Source: Cephalopachus bancanus (Eukaryota; Chordata; Mammalia; Primates; Tarsiidae). Taken from it: a DNA stretch of 64,000 bases. The stretch covers positions 2,557,001-2,621,000 of the forward strand of contig JAPVLO010000074.1 of NCBI GenBank assembly GCA_027257055.1, given 5' to 3'. Positions 10,195 to 21,429 of this stretch are shown piece after piece. The translations under genes were made by a program, and so were the position numbers. The notes beneath the pieces are model-generated. The model searched no databases, was not told the origin of the DNA, and worked only from the letters and a program-made list of their open reading frames with translations. Each line of letters opens with the position of its first letter. Position 1 is the stretch's first letter.

Positions 10195-11543
10195 GATGGT
10201 TTCAAATGAGAATAATACCCAAGTGATTGTAATTTCCTTTGGTTCATTAAGGTCATGAGAACAGTCATGAGGGATAACCTTAGCTGTACCCATTTGGTGT
10301 TCTCCTGAGGGACTGTTGCTCCAATTTGTGTACAGTTGTTTCTATAGGCATGACAGTTAGGGTTATGGGAACAGATTTGTGCTCCAGAAAACTTTAGAGA
10401 GGATATTTCCCAGATGGGTATCATATTACTGAGACTTACATATATTCCGGGTTATAATGATTCCAATGTGCTGACACATTAGAACGAAGTAGTAAAAAGG
10501 GACTGGTGATACAATAACAGGTTTCAGTACAATTAACCAGATCCTAACAGTTTAATGTATTCATGATAGTATTCTCTGGACAGTACAGCCAATGTTTTTC
10601 AATTACAGCTTTACACTGCTCAGTTTCAAGTAAGGACTGCTTTAGGAACTAGAGTCCATGGTACTCATACTCTGTGTGATGTCCTATTTTAGTGGGAACA
10701 CAATTATATTACAATACTTGAGGGAAAGCCTTCACACTCAGGATAGTCCTAAGGGTGATTATAAACAGATAGAAGCATTTCCCCACATCTCTACCACTTC
10801 TCCAATCTTAATTGAGGTCTTTTCACCTTGAGGAGCTTTCTGATTTGGTTTCACTGCTTACTTTAGGGCAGTGAATTCATACCAGGATTGATTGAGAATC
10901 CCAATCTGCTTGAGAGACAATGGTAGAGCTATCAAGGAGAGAGTTAGGGAAGGTTCCTCCTGTGGGCGTGTCCAACAGTTTGAATAATTACCCTGTAAGC
11001 CAAGTACATAATGGAGGGAGGAAGGATGCTTAAGAGAACTAGGGCTAATGATAATAAAAATAGATAGCAAACTAGATTCGGTATTTTGCTTACTTCCATG
11101 AAGGAAATTTCTAGTGAAGAAAACAATTCCATTGGTGTTGAGAATTAAGGAATCCTTGACAGAGGCATGTGGTACAGGTTCAAGATAAAAACAAAGGCAG
11201 CAAGTATAGGTAGAACTATAAGGAGGAAACTCATAGGCAGTTAACTGGCAGTACTTATCTTTTACAGTCTTTTAGTTTGATTGTGAATGCTCTTCCAGGT
11301 GAGCAGAGACAACTTCTCCTGGGATTCTAGACTTTAATTGTAGTGATGAATCTATTCTGGAGACCTTCACTGATGAAGGAGTGCAGAGAAGAATAGCACA
11401 AGATTCCTCTCACTCTGGGCCCAAAGAAGGGGAAAGAGAGGGAAAGACCTTCACCAGTTTCAAGTCTTCTGAGTTCCATATACCATTCTTTTGACAAACC
11501 ACTTTTTGACATGTGTAAATCCTCTATTTAGTTTGTCCTATAC

Positions 11544-11838
11544 TTTCTTTCCTTTTTTTTTTGAGTTGGAGTTTCACTCTGTCGCTCAGACTGGAGTGCA
11601 GTGGCTACTCCCAGCCACCGCAGCCTCAACCTACTGGGCTCCGGCGAGCCTTCCAAGTAGCTGGAACTACAGGCGTGCGCTACCACGCCTGGCTAATTTT
11701 TTGATTTATTGTAGAGATGAGGTTTCACCAAGTTGCCCAGGTGGGTCTCAAACTTGCGGGCTCAGGCAATCCACTCACCACAGCCTCCCAAAGCATGGGA
11801 TTACAGGCTGAGCCACCGAACCCGGCTTCCTTCCTTTA
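11544..11838 (-). mobile_element. Alu: Alu (lineage-specific young type) with an internal deletion
   Basis: The body runs from GAGTTGGAGTTTCACTCTG (11563) to GAACCCGGC (11826). It lacks the usual stretch between GGCTCCGGCGA and GCCTTCCAAGTAG. Related T/C-rich flanks (TTTCTTTCCTTT and TTCCTTCCTTT) are the likely target duplication. It lies between the gag and env remnants. Confidence 0.92.
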
Positions 11839-12445
11839 AATAACCATCCACTTTATTGCAGGACAAAAATTTACCACACAAGATACCTTCCTAAACAAAA
11901 CCATTCTGTCCTTTGCATTCTTCCTGACCAAAAACACACTTTCACACCAACAACTTTCTTTATATCTTTCTTTTGCTTTTTTGGTTTCTGCTTTTGCACC
12001 TTTCCATATAACCTTCTATGATTATACTTTAAATTATCCCAAGCAACTCTGATTAAAGCTATATGTATATATTCCAACACAGATGACCAGGGTCAAATAG
12101 CTAGCCCCTGTGTTAATTCAGAAATTAATTTGGGTTCCAGTGCTCTAATATTTACCTGGGGATGGTTGGGATTATAGTGAACTACACCAGGCACTGTAAC
12201 GGATCTCCAGGCCTCCTCAGTGGCCATGATCCCTGAACTAGGTGTCCTCTCCTCTCTTCAGAAGTAATTGCACCTGCTTCCCAATGGATCTCTGGCCTGC
12301 CCAGTGGACAAGGTCCTGGAGATTTAGGCCTTTTGGGGGCAACTAGGCTTCTACTGTCCCCGCAGAAAGTATCTATGGCAACAGACAACTTTCCTTAGCA
12401 GGTTTGTTGTTACCAGGTCTCTGATGGGCTGTTGGAGTTTTGTTG
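11839..12445 (-). pseudogene. gag 3' end / pol-deleted junction of the class I provirus
   Basis: This segment lies between gag capsid sequence and the start of env. Minus-strand frames at 11871-12080 and 12182-12388 are open but have no reverse transcriptase, protease or integrase motif that I can see. The second is rich in Pro, Gly and Arg and may be nucleocapsid-derived. About 600 bp is far too short for pol, so the deletion junction probably lies here. Confidence 0.5.
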
Positions 12446-13303
12446 CTAATGGTGACTGCCAATTGAGATGTATCTTTTGGCCCCCTGGTTCTGCAGTCCT
12501 CCATGTTGGCATCCTATTATTTCTTTAATGCCTTGGCTTGCTGGATCCATTACAAACAGCAGGTGCATCTTGGGAATTCTTACACCTGTAAGGCAACTAC
12601 TAGAGCTCTTGCCTTTGTCTTGTGTCTCCTCTCTTTTTTTGTAAGGTTCCTCCTGATCCCTATTATAAAAGACCAGTGTGGCCACTTTCAGGACATTCTT
12701 TAGAGTACTGTCTAATCCTATTGCCATCTTCTGCAGCTTTCTCCTGATATCTGGAGCTACTTCAATAATGAAATTGTATTTTAAGATTTGTAGCCCTTTG
12801 AATGATTCAGGGTCTAGGGAAATGGGATTAACCAAAGACTCTTTCTGGAAAGGCTAAGAAATTCTCACTGACCCCCTGGTCTATCATGGCTGGTTTGGAA
12901 TAATTGAGATGTTTAATTCTAGGTCTCCTCATACCGTCCAGTATGCACACCAGGAAATATTTTCTCCTCCACTCTCCCAAGTCGCTATTGGAGTTCCATT
13001 TAGGATCTTCCAGTGGTACTGCAGATATGCTTATTGAATAGAGCTCGTCCCTTTCTCTGGCACTATATGAAATTCAAAGTTCATCTCCAAACTTTTCTGA
13101 CAGGACGGCTTGTTTCTCGGTAGTCATTAGGGTCTGGCCTAAGAGAAACATAATGTTCTTCTAGGAGAGCTCAAATACTTGTGTTAAATTCTGGAAAGCA
13201 TCTATATACTTGTCAGGGTCATCTGAGAATCTATCAAGACCTTCCTTAATTTGTCTCAAATCTCACAGGGAAAAGCATACTTGTATGTTACTAGGGCCAT
13301 ATT
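12446..13303 (-). pseudogene. gag capsid remnant of the class I provirus
   Basis: The minus-strand frame 12446-12835 contains APDIRRKLQKM followed by a charged tail (YKKREETQDK), the arrangement at the end of gammaretroviral capsid. Upstream, at 12836-13290, decayed capsid sequence continues, for example DPDKYIDAFQNL and LLGQTLMTTEKQA in one frame, broken by several stops and at least one frameshift. The upstream edge is cut by the class II LTR. Capsid would form the core shell, but this copy cannot encode a full protein. Confidence 0.8.
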
Positions 13304-14457
13304 TGTTGGGAGCCAGCCTTTGAGGCCCGCCTGATTGACAAAGTCCAGGTGCGCTGAGGACCCCCGGCCACAAAGCGAGTTCAGGAAGCTGAGGCCCTTC
13401 TGTCTTCCGTCTTTGTTGTTTGATGCGGCTGAAGAATTCTGTACAGTTGAGCATGAAGAGAACAACACGTTTATGCGAAGTACTCACAGCTAACCTGAGA
13501 ATGTCATGGTTTATTTTTCAATTTCCCACTATGCCGTTTGGCCTTTTCTAACATATGCAATGGTTAAACTCTGAAGCACATCAAGAATGCTTTCTTTCAC
13601 TTGGTGATAAGTTACTAGATATTGCTTGAGTAAAAAATGATATAAGTATATTCACTCCTTATTTGATTTAAAATTATGTAGTTTAGTGTTTAGACATAAA
13701 GTTTTTTAGAAGCACAAGTTTATAGGAATTTCATTATGATTCATTATAAGTTCGAACACTTATCTAGGAGTTATGTAGGTGATTTATAACACTGTTTTCA
13801 CAGACTTAGGATGAAGATTAATCATTAAGGATTTTACTTAATTCAATAGTTAAAATTCTAAGTTAACGTTTATAGAGTGGGTTTTCACTGAATAATTGGA
13901 TACTTTTATGATAAATTAACTAAATACAGAAAGCAAACTTGGGAGCCTGGGAAACATTACTAAAAGCTTCTTTTGAGTTTTCTTTAGAAATAAACACTGC
14001 AGGATAAGAGAAAAGTAATGAAGACACCTGGACAAGAAAGGCGATTACGAAGCTTTGAAGGTCATAGAAGCCCCAGAGAGAAAAATCCTGATACATGGAG
14101 ACATGTGCACTTGGAAACTTTCTTGAGACATTTCAAGGACTGTAATTCTTGGACTAAAACTATCATTTTTGGCTTTATGAAAAAGACTCATTGACTGAAA
14201 GCAGATAGTGTTCTTGGCTTGTTTGTTACTTCTAAGACCACTAGATGGTTGTAACTTTTAAAGGCTATGTACGTGAAGGAATTTTCTTTGTCTTGCCCCT
14301 TTCGAATGGTATAAAAGCTTTCTGTTAACTAATAAAGAATGACATCTGTCCTGAAAGCAGGTGTTCAAGTATATCATTTCGTCATAAGTTCCTTCCTTAT
14401 GCCAACTCTGTCTCTCCTTCAGGAAATCCCACATCCAGCGGGAGCGGGACCCCTGCA
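13304..14457 (+). mobile_element. Solo LTR of a class II (betaretrovirus-like) ERV
   Basis: The LTR starts TGTTGGGAGCCAGCC and ends GGGACCCCTGCA, 1154 bp in all. Six-bp flanks CATATT (13298-13303) and CATCTT (14458-14463) differ by one base and fit the 6-bp duplication of class II integration. GGTATAAAAGC (about 14308) is followed by CTAATAAAGAATGAC (about 14329) near the 3' end, giving plausible TATA and polyadenylation signals. No internal retroviral sequence adjoins it. It lies inside the gag region of the opposite-strand class I provirus and is therefore younger. Confidence 0.88.
14308..14340 (+). promoter_or_regulatory. TATA box and polyadenylation signal of the class II solo LTR
   Basis: TATAAAAGC is followed about 20 bp later by AATAAAG. 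The close spacing implies a very short R region, as in other class II LTRs. Whether the promoter is active cannot be told from sequence. Confidence 0.55.
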
Positions 14458-14463
14458 CATCTT

Positions 14464-14760
14464 CACCAAGCATCTCTTGTGGACATAAGTAATACAGGAG
14501 TTTGTCTAAAATGAGAGTTTTTAGAGAGGAAAGTTTGAAGTAGAAGGAGGGTGTGAATAAGAGGGCCAGGACAGACCAGGAGGAGTGACTTCATGAGTTG
14601 ATGCTGATGCCTTCCCCAGTGGTGCCCTTGGTGTTGGCATCCTTGATCTGTTGGGACCATCCCTTGAGATGACCACTAAGAGGGTTGAATAAACTCTACA
14701 AACACTGGCAAAAGTCCAGATATTCTCATAACACCATGAAAACCTGTACATATGGGACCT
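14464..14760 (-). pseudogene. gag p12-like proline-rich remnant of the class I provirus
   Basis: The minus-strand frame at 14521-14751 contains a Pro/Ser-rich run (PPGLSWPSYSHPPSTS). Such a segment lies between matrix and capsid in gammaretroviral gag. It is on the matrix side of the capsid remnant and separated from it only by the solo LTR, so order is conserved. Confidence 0.55.
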
Positions 14761-16509
14761 TGGACCATTTACCCTGAACTCTACAGAAATTATCTAGCAG
14801 CAAGATTGTATTGTAATTGATCCTTCCCTCTGGAGGTCACATCTTTCCATCCTGCAATAACAATTTGGCAAAAGAATTTAAGATGCTGTTTAAAGCTCTG
14901 AGAATCAAAGGAGTCCCCATGTCTCAGGACACACTCTTGAGGAGTGCACATTACAGACAGCCAGATGGCATGTGCCCATCTGGAGGGAGAGAGAGGTGAA
15001 AGAAATTCATCCCTAAGCTTTCCCTCTAATCAATGTGTATGAATAAGGACCAAAGAAAGGAGATTATCCCCTTGCTTTCCTGTCCTTTTCTGCCCATGGC
15101 ATTCCCTTGGATGCGAGCATGATCTCCACCCAAGTATAGTGATATGGACATGGTTGGAAGGAATTAGTCATGCTGACCTATGCATTAATACTTGTCCTTC
15201 ACACTGTCGACTGTTCCTCTGGATTCCTCAAATCTAGCATTCCCTGTTTCCAGACTAAGTCTTCGAAAAGGCCTTGAAACAATTGGGTTTGAGAGTAGGA
15301 TTCAGATGAACCGGTGGGAGAAGTTTTCCTGGGACCTTCTGTGAGCCTCTGACTGGTACTCTCATGGTTTGAGCCAGGTTATAACATTCAGATTATTTTC
15401 CAAACAAGGTCTTCTTTCCTTGTAAGAGATCATTCAAATTTGGAGACAGGAAAGTGCCAGTACAGGCCTATTGAGAAAGTACCTGATGCTTCTGAAAAGC
15501 CTATACCCACAGTCAGTAAGTCAATTCAATACAGAGCCTGCATAGTATCTAAGCTCTCAGACACGGACCTGACAAAGTGCCCTAAAAAGGAAGAGTCTGC
15601 ATTCATTCAACACTTGCCTACCCATAGAGTTCCCAAATCTACCAACCAAACTACATACTAGTGTGCAAACTTGGAACCTGATTTTCCTTAAATGAAAGAA
15701 GGAGTGGGGATCTAACTTTACGAGATGCCTTCCTAAAGGAAATTCCTCATATAAAGCAGTTTCTCATACTCGCAGATTGTACTGCTTCTTAACATGATGG
15801 AAAAGCAAAACCAAAGCTTCCTACACATTGCCTCTTGGAACATTGAACACACCTTGTCCTGAACTATTTTTCAAAGGGATCAGGCCAGCTCCCGATACTG
15901 CGTAGTAATGCCAACTTACTAAGCTATAGAAACACCCGTGACATCAAGCATCAAGTGGGGACAGTAGCCACAGTGATCCCAAAGAAAAGAAAATGTTATA
16001 GAAAAGGCTGAAAAGAAGTGTGATAGGAAAGACTGGAAGCCTTCTGCCGACACTCTATAAGGCTGTCGGGAATTGGGGTTAGCCTGGGAGCCTGCAGGTA
16101 ACACCAAGGTATAACCTCGGCCAGGTGCCCTCAATTACACCCAAATTTCTTCCAATTCCATGCGAGGGCTAGACCTCCATGAAAGGAAACTGAATCGGAA
16201 CAGAGCCAACATTGCCAATACCCAAGGACAATGGGGGATTGGCAATGTCCTTTCTAGAAAACCTGATCTCTGTGTATTGTAGACTGGCAGCCATGCCATT
16301 CACTTTTAACTGGCTGGCAGAGTCCCAGTAATTTGTTTATAAAGAGAGTAAAAATCCTTGGTGCACTGGGCTGTAACTTCTTACTTCCCTAATGAAAATA
16401 AAAATCTGAATATTAAAAAGGAGAGAAAGAGTAAAACAACTTGAGGATTAAAATTCTCAGAAATAAAAGTAAAGAGAAAGGTTCACATTATTTCTTCTGT
16501 TGAGTCCAA
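14761..16509 (-). pseudogene. 5' leader and gag matrix region of the class I provirus, degraded
   Basis: This is internal proviral sequence between the p12-like remnant and the 5' LTR. Short frames on both strands show no motif I recognise. An 11-bp perfect stem (ACATTGCCAAT at 16209-16219 with ATTGGCAATGT at 16238-16248) lies in the presumed leader. Directly after the LTR the minus strand reads TTGGACTCAACAG, a possible primer-binding site that I cannot match to a tRNA. Confidence 0.5.
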
Positions 16510-16861
16510 TGTTGGGTGTCACATCTGATACGAATTTTTCTCTGGGTGTGCTGGGCTGTGAGGGTGTCAGTCAGCTCAATGAGTCAGCAAGCCAAGTCTC
16601 AAAGAGTGTCAACTAGATGGACTGGCAAACCGAGCCCTGAGAGTGTTGGCTCTAATGGGCTGGCAAGCCAAGTCCTGAGAGGTGTCTCAGCTCTGGAGTC
16701 TCACTCTCTGCCAGCAGCTCTCCCAGTTCAGCCGGCTCAGTTGACTGGCAAGCTATCCTTCAGGGTGCACAGCTTTTCAGCTCCAACGATCTTCAGTAGC
16801 TCTTTGGGTCTGAGTTCTTGTTTTATACCTGGGGTAATGATGAACACAGAGAGCCAGAAAG

Positions 16862-17201
16862 TGAGAAAGTAGAATTTTTTTTAATTAACTTTTTTTTTTT
16901 AAGTTGGAATCTCACTTTGTAACCCAGACTGAAGTGCAGTGGCACACTCACGACCAACCCAGCATTGGGCAGCCTGCTGGGCTCAGGTGATTCTTCCACT
17001 TCAGCCTTCCAAGTAGCTGGAACTACAGGCACATGCCACCATGCCTGGTTAATTTTTTGTATTTATTGTAGAGATTAGGTCTCACCAAGTTGCCCAGGCT
17101 GATCTCAAACCCGTGGGCTCAGGCAATCCTCTCACCTTGGCCTCCCAAAGTGCTGGGATTACAGGTGTGAGCCACCATGCCTGGCTGAGAAAGTAGAATT
17201 T
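16862..17201 (-). mobile_element. Alu: Alu (intermediate age), full length
   Basis: The body spans 16878-17185 with a poly-T side at 16889-16900. Sixteen-bp perfect duplications TGAGAAAGTAGAATTT lie at 16862-16877 and 17186-17201. It keeps ancestral bases such as AAAGTGCTGGGATTACAGG and GTGAGCCACCATGCC, which the young group has lost. It interrupts the 5' LTR. Confidence 0.95.
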
Positions 17202-17300
17202 ATTAAGAAGAAAGTAAAGCTCCCATAATGGGTGGGGACCCAAGAGGTTTGCTGATTTGGAGCTGAAACTAGGTTCTGATATAGCCCCAGGACTGAGCTG

Positions 17301-17407
17301 ATTGGCTAACATTAGCTGTGAGCTTATTGGTTGGCATTAGCTCTGGTGACTGGTGAGTACTAAGAACCAATTGATTGGAGGTAGGGGCCTAGTAGTGAGC
17401 TGATTGG
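17301..17407 (-). promoter_or_regulatory. CCAAT-box array in the 5' LTR U3
   Basis: ATTGG (CCAAT on the minus strand) occurs at 17301-17305, 17326-17330, 17374-17378 and 17403-17407, with an opposite-strand CCAAT at 17367-17371. Spacing and surrounding bases mirror the array in the other LTR. This copy is better preserved. Confidence 0.72.
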
Positions 17408-17608
17408 TTGACACTTAGCAATGAGCTGACTGGGTGGTTTTACAATCCCAGTAGTGAGTGTTTTTGCTCTAGCCTGAAGAGCTTTAGGGAGCTTATTTAT
17501 CAACATGAGTATTTTAGTCTGAGAGGCCAGCAGGAAGTTTGTTACTTTGTTGCTGGGGGATCAGCCCTGTCTGGCTACCTAGGTGTTGTCTAGCTACCTC
17601 CTGTCTCA

Positions 17609-19991
17609 CTGAGAGGGTGATTATGTGTACTGTTCCCAAGAGACAAGGATAAAGGACGCTTCGTACTGGGACCTTCCCAAATCTCACACTATGCACACTT
17701 TTGGCTAGTTCTGATTTATATTCCTTTTGTGAGACAGATTGTGAGGGTTAAATAATATACTGCAAATGATGAGATAAATCATTTGCTGTATATATCAGAT
17801 GAGATGTTATTCTTTTATTGAGAATTAATGGAATCTCAAATGAAACCCTGATACAAATATTCTAAAATAATCAAAAGCATCATGGTTGGGTGATTTAGGG
17901 CCTTAATCTCAAAGAGATATCAGTTCTCTTCCTTCACTGTTGTCTATTATTCTCAATTTCATTTATTTGTTTATTTATTGGTACACAAAAAGAATGTGAG
18001 AGAAAGTAAATGAGCAAAATGTTAAGCACTGGGAAACGTAAAAACAGAACTGAATGAATGTCAGCTTTTACTAGAAATTGTGAAGAGTGAGAAGGAAAAA
18101 AAAATTACAAAAGTTTTCTGTGTTTTCTATCAATTGATCATGTTACCAAATTTAAAAGTGATCATAGCTTCTCTTTAAAATCCATATCTTCTTTTGTATT
18201 AAAAATAATTAATAAATATTTTATACAGTTTTAGATTTACTGAACAACTAAGGAAATAGTACATAGAGTTCAACTTCTTATTTTTACTTTTGACTAATAT
18301 TTGGAATTTAGATAACTTTTTCAAGCTAAATATTAATAGTTTTTGTGAGGGTATAATAGCATTAATTATATGTTCTTAAAAATTATGGTTTTAATAATAT
18401 ATAAGAACATTAATTATATATGTTTACTAATAGTTAAATGATGAGATATATAATTGGCTTTTGGAAATGCCTTCTTTCTTATAGAATTAAAAGGATTCAT
18501 ATAATAATTAACTATTAAAATATAAATAGCCAACTTTTTGAAAAAGCATGAGTATAAAACAAAACAAAACTAACAAACAAACAAAAAAAAACCTCCCAGG
18601 TACTGCTGATACTGATTTTCCTCTATATTTTAGAAAAAAAAAATCAATATTTATTGTATTTTGAGGTAAAAACACTGTTGTCAAGATTGATAATCTGTAC
18701 TTGGATTTTTGCTGTGATTCTATTTTTCATGGGCTAAGTTATTTGATTATTGAACTCAATTGCAAAACTGTTAAAATATTAATTCTAGTGAGAAAATTTA
18801 TATTTATAAAATATTTTGAAAAGTTTCTCATTTTTCCTGGGCAAGTAGCACATAAATTAAGCGTGAATCTTCTATTTAAACCACAAATGTTTCATACACA
18901 AATATGAAAAATACACATTCGCACTCATATTTGAATTTGTAAGTACACAAATATGAAAAATACACACTCACACTCATATTTGAATTTGTAAACCACTGAA
19001 TATTTTGTAAGAGGTAGATTTTTGCTCTTTTATTATGATGATAATATGGAAAACTAACTTCATCTGACCTAGTCTTTAACTGGGAAATTTCGGTAATAAA
19101 GCATCATCAGTAAATTATTTGTTATACATAGTATTGTTACCAAAGATACAGAATACAAAATAAATAACTTTTTCACTTAGATTAACATTATTTTGAAAGA
19201 TTTGAATAGCACTTTTGTGTTACCACTTAAGAAATAAAAATAGAAACACAGACGTATCAATTGATAGCACTTTTATTAAATGACAGCATTGATATTTTCT
19301 GAATGATATTAATTTAAACTTAAATGCAGCTACATTTTAAAAAAGCATTATGTATTCATACTGAAAAATCCAAATACTAAATATATATCTATAAATTTCT
19401 ACTGATTATAGAAAGTCATTCTTAATTTCATACATAATGTGTTTATTGAGTTTATATGATGTAGCAGGTCCTTGCTAGTCGATGAGGCTACAATGATGAA
19501 TATGACAAAAACCCAAAAACTTGCCTATAATTTATTCACATTTTCAACATTCAGCTTCACTTAATTAAAGTTGCAAGTGTGAATAAATACTAATAAATTA
19601 TATCAATTGTTCACATATTATTTGGGTTAGGAATAAAGAACAAAAGTCTTTCCTTTATGGGAACACAGTTATTATAAACAAGTGTACTATTGATAAGCGA
19701 ATTTTTCTTTGATCTACACTTCACTGCAGAAGGGAGTTTTGCTGGCTGTATGCTCATTAAGGCAATGGATATTTGAGAGTGTCATAAACAAAGAAGCAAA
19801 ATGCACTGGATTCTTAGAATGAGTTATGTCTCAGATAACAAGATTAAATAGTCTTAAACATAAAATGGATTTGATATCACAGGGCCAATTTATTTTTTAA
19901 ACAAGCAATACAATGTTTTATTTGTTTGTAGTACATTTCTTTGGAAAGCTATGGTCATTATTCAAATACAGACTAAAAATTACTAGAAATA
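17609..19991. other. AT-rich sequence; only local duplications seen
   Basis: No gene or transposon is recognised. The segment contains the 49-bp tandem duplication at 18895-18991 and many A/T runs. Confidence 0.5.
18895..18991. repeat. 49-bp tandem duplication
   Basis: TACACAAATATGAAAAATAC and the following bases occur twice with a period of 49 bp. The copies differ at only about three positions, so the event is fairly recent. Confidence 0.93.
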
Positions 19992-20301
19992 AACCAGGTA
20001 TGGTATGGTGGCTCCTACATGTAATCCCAGAACTTTGGGAGGCAGAGGCAAGAGGATTGCCTGAGCCTAGGGATTTAAGACCAGTCTGGGAACATTGGCG
20101 AGACCTCATCTTTACAATTAAAAAATAAAAAATAAAAAATAAGTTGGCTGTGATTGCTCATGCCTGTAATTCCAACTATTTGGAAGGCTGAGGAGGAAGG
20201 ATTGCCAGAGCCCAGCAGATAGAGACTGCAGTAACTGTGATTGTGCCATTGCACTCCAGTCTGGACAACAGAGAGAGTCTAACAACAACAACAACAACAA
20301 A
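19992..20301 (+). mobile_element. Alu: Alu (older) with an (AAC)n tail
   Basis: The Alu starts AACCAGGTATGGTATGGTGG and ends with a CAACAACAA tail at 20281-20301. The middle linker is AAAAAATAAAAAATAAAAAATAA. Substitutions are numerous, indicating an early insertion. Confidence 0.9.
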
Positions 20302-20514
20302 ATCACTCAGAATAAAATTTTAAGTATTCTTAGATTCCCCTAATTAGTTTTCACACGAATACTGCAGAATCCTGCCTAATTTACACTCATTATCTTTGGG
20401 CATTCTTATAAAACAAGAGGAAAAACACTTTCCGAGTATTCTCAGTGTGTTTTCAATGCCTTATGATGTTAGCTACCTGAAGTTAAGGCAAACTTTCACA
20501 GGGGAAATTTCTCC

Positions 20515-21215
20515 ACAAGACACCAGTCACAAACTTGGCGGTTCTCCAGGACATCCTAACTTCTGACCAATTGACTGAAAATTCAGAGGTTCCCATTAAT
20601 CTCTTAGTTTCCATAATTCACTAGGTTATCTCACAGAACTCAGGAAAACACTATACTTATAATGATAGTTTTATTATCACAAAAATGATATTGATACAAT
20701 CAAAATCAGTCAAAAGGAGAGATGCATGGTCTGAGGTCTGGGAAGATCCCAACTATGAAGCTTTTTTTATCATCTTCCCACTGACTTGGGACACATCATC
20801 TCCCTCCCAATACTTTGATTTATAACAATGTGCACAGGAAAATTTTCTTCAGCTTTGGTATCAAGAAGTTTTACTGGAGTTTCATTACATAGGCATGATT
20901 GATTTACATCATTGACCATGAGACTGAACTCAATCTCTAGTCTGTCCTCCCCTACCCTCTTCAGAGGATAGGTTAATATTAAGTGATTCAAACACTCAGC
21001 CCTCTAATCGCATGGTTAGTCCTTCGAGCATGGCCAACCTTCATACTGATATATCTTAGCTTAAAGTATTTGGAAATCCATCATGAGTCACTTTGTTAGC
21101 CTAAACTTTCAAAGCTCAACGTGAATAACAAAGACACCACTACCAGGAGAGTCTAAGGATTTAGATGCTATTTCCAGAAACTGGTAATAAATTCCAGTTA
21201 AATTCTTTATTCTAG
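20515..21215 (-). mobile_element. Ancient ERVL/MaLR-class LTR, antisense (family uncertain)
   Basis: Blocks such as CTCACAGAACTCAGGAAAAC, CATTACATAGGCATGATTGA and CCCTCTAATCGCATGGTTAG match my memory of an old mammalian LTR family (MER21-like) in reverse orientation. AGTTTTATTA at about 20667 reads TAATAAAACT on the minus strand, a plausible polyadenylation signal. Heavy divergence prevents firm naming. Confidence 0.55.
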
Positions 21216-21429
21216 GGGCTTTCGGGCTACTTCCCAAGAGCTATAATAAAAAGCTAAACTTTTTATTATACAATCTATCATTTTTGGCAAGTGCGTCTAA
21301 AAATCAATCAACCTTAGACTTTTAATTCTTCAAATTCAAATTTTTAACTGTATTTATTTAATTCAAAATTGAATCAATTTAACTTGATTCAAAATCTTTA
21401 AATTCAGAATTCTTTAAATTATTTCTCTA

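Larger units (their letters stand above)
9627..11450 (-). pseudogene. env surface subunit remnant of the class I provirus, interrupted by an Alu
   Basis: Minus-strand sequence upstream of the transmembrane remnant is where the surface subunit is expected. Open pieces at 9627-9889, 10183-10424 and 10858-11132 carry N-linked glycosylation-like motifs and scattered Cys. A hydrophobic run at about 10990-11100 could be a leader. Conservation is low. The Alu with the fold-back junction sits at 9965-10182. The call is mainly by position. Confidence 0.55.
8216..17608 (-). mobile_element. Class I (gammaretrovirus-like) endogenous provirus, defective
   Basis: Two related LTRs in the same orientation (8216-8960 and 16510-17608) bracket sequence that encodes, on the minus strand and in retroviral order, gag remnants (14.76 down to 12.44 kb) and env remnants (about 11.4 down to 9.06 kb). 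Only about 1 kb, much of it an Alu, separates gag from env, so most of pol has been lost. Later insertions are Alus at 9965-10182, 11554-11826 and 16878-17185 and a class II solo LTR at 13304-14457. No clear 4-bp target duplication remains. Stops and frameshifts are spread through both genes. Confidence 0.85.
16510..17608 (-). mobile_element. 5' LTR of the class I provirus, with Alu insertion
   Basis: On the plus strand it starts TGTTGGGTGTCACATC and ends CCTGTCTCA. Without the Alu it is about 780 bp, close to the 745-bp partner LTR. In transcription order (minus) it has a CCAAT array at 17300-17410, a TATA-like region near 17278, AATAAA at 17199-17204 and the tandem-repeat block near 16560-16685. 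Many differences from the partner LTR imply an old integration. Confidence 0.82.

Noticed and set aside
9936..10424. 162-residue minus-strand frame
   Set aside because: It is a chance fusion of env remnant, antisense Alu and the fold-back segment. No single functional protein is suggested.
16209..16248. 11-bp hairpin as a bacterial-type terminator or packaging signal
   Set aside because: The genome is primate, and one short stem in degraded proviral leader is not enough to call a packaging element.
16490..16509. Primer-binding site assignable to a specific tRNA
   Set aside because: The minus strand after the LTR reads TTGGACTCAACAG, which I cannot match with confidence to a tRNA 3' end; mutation is likely.
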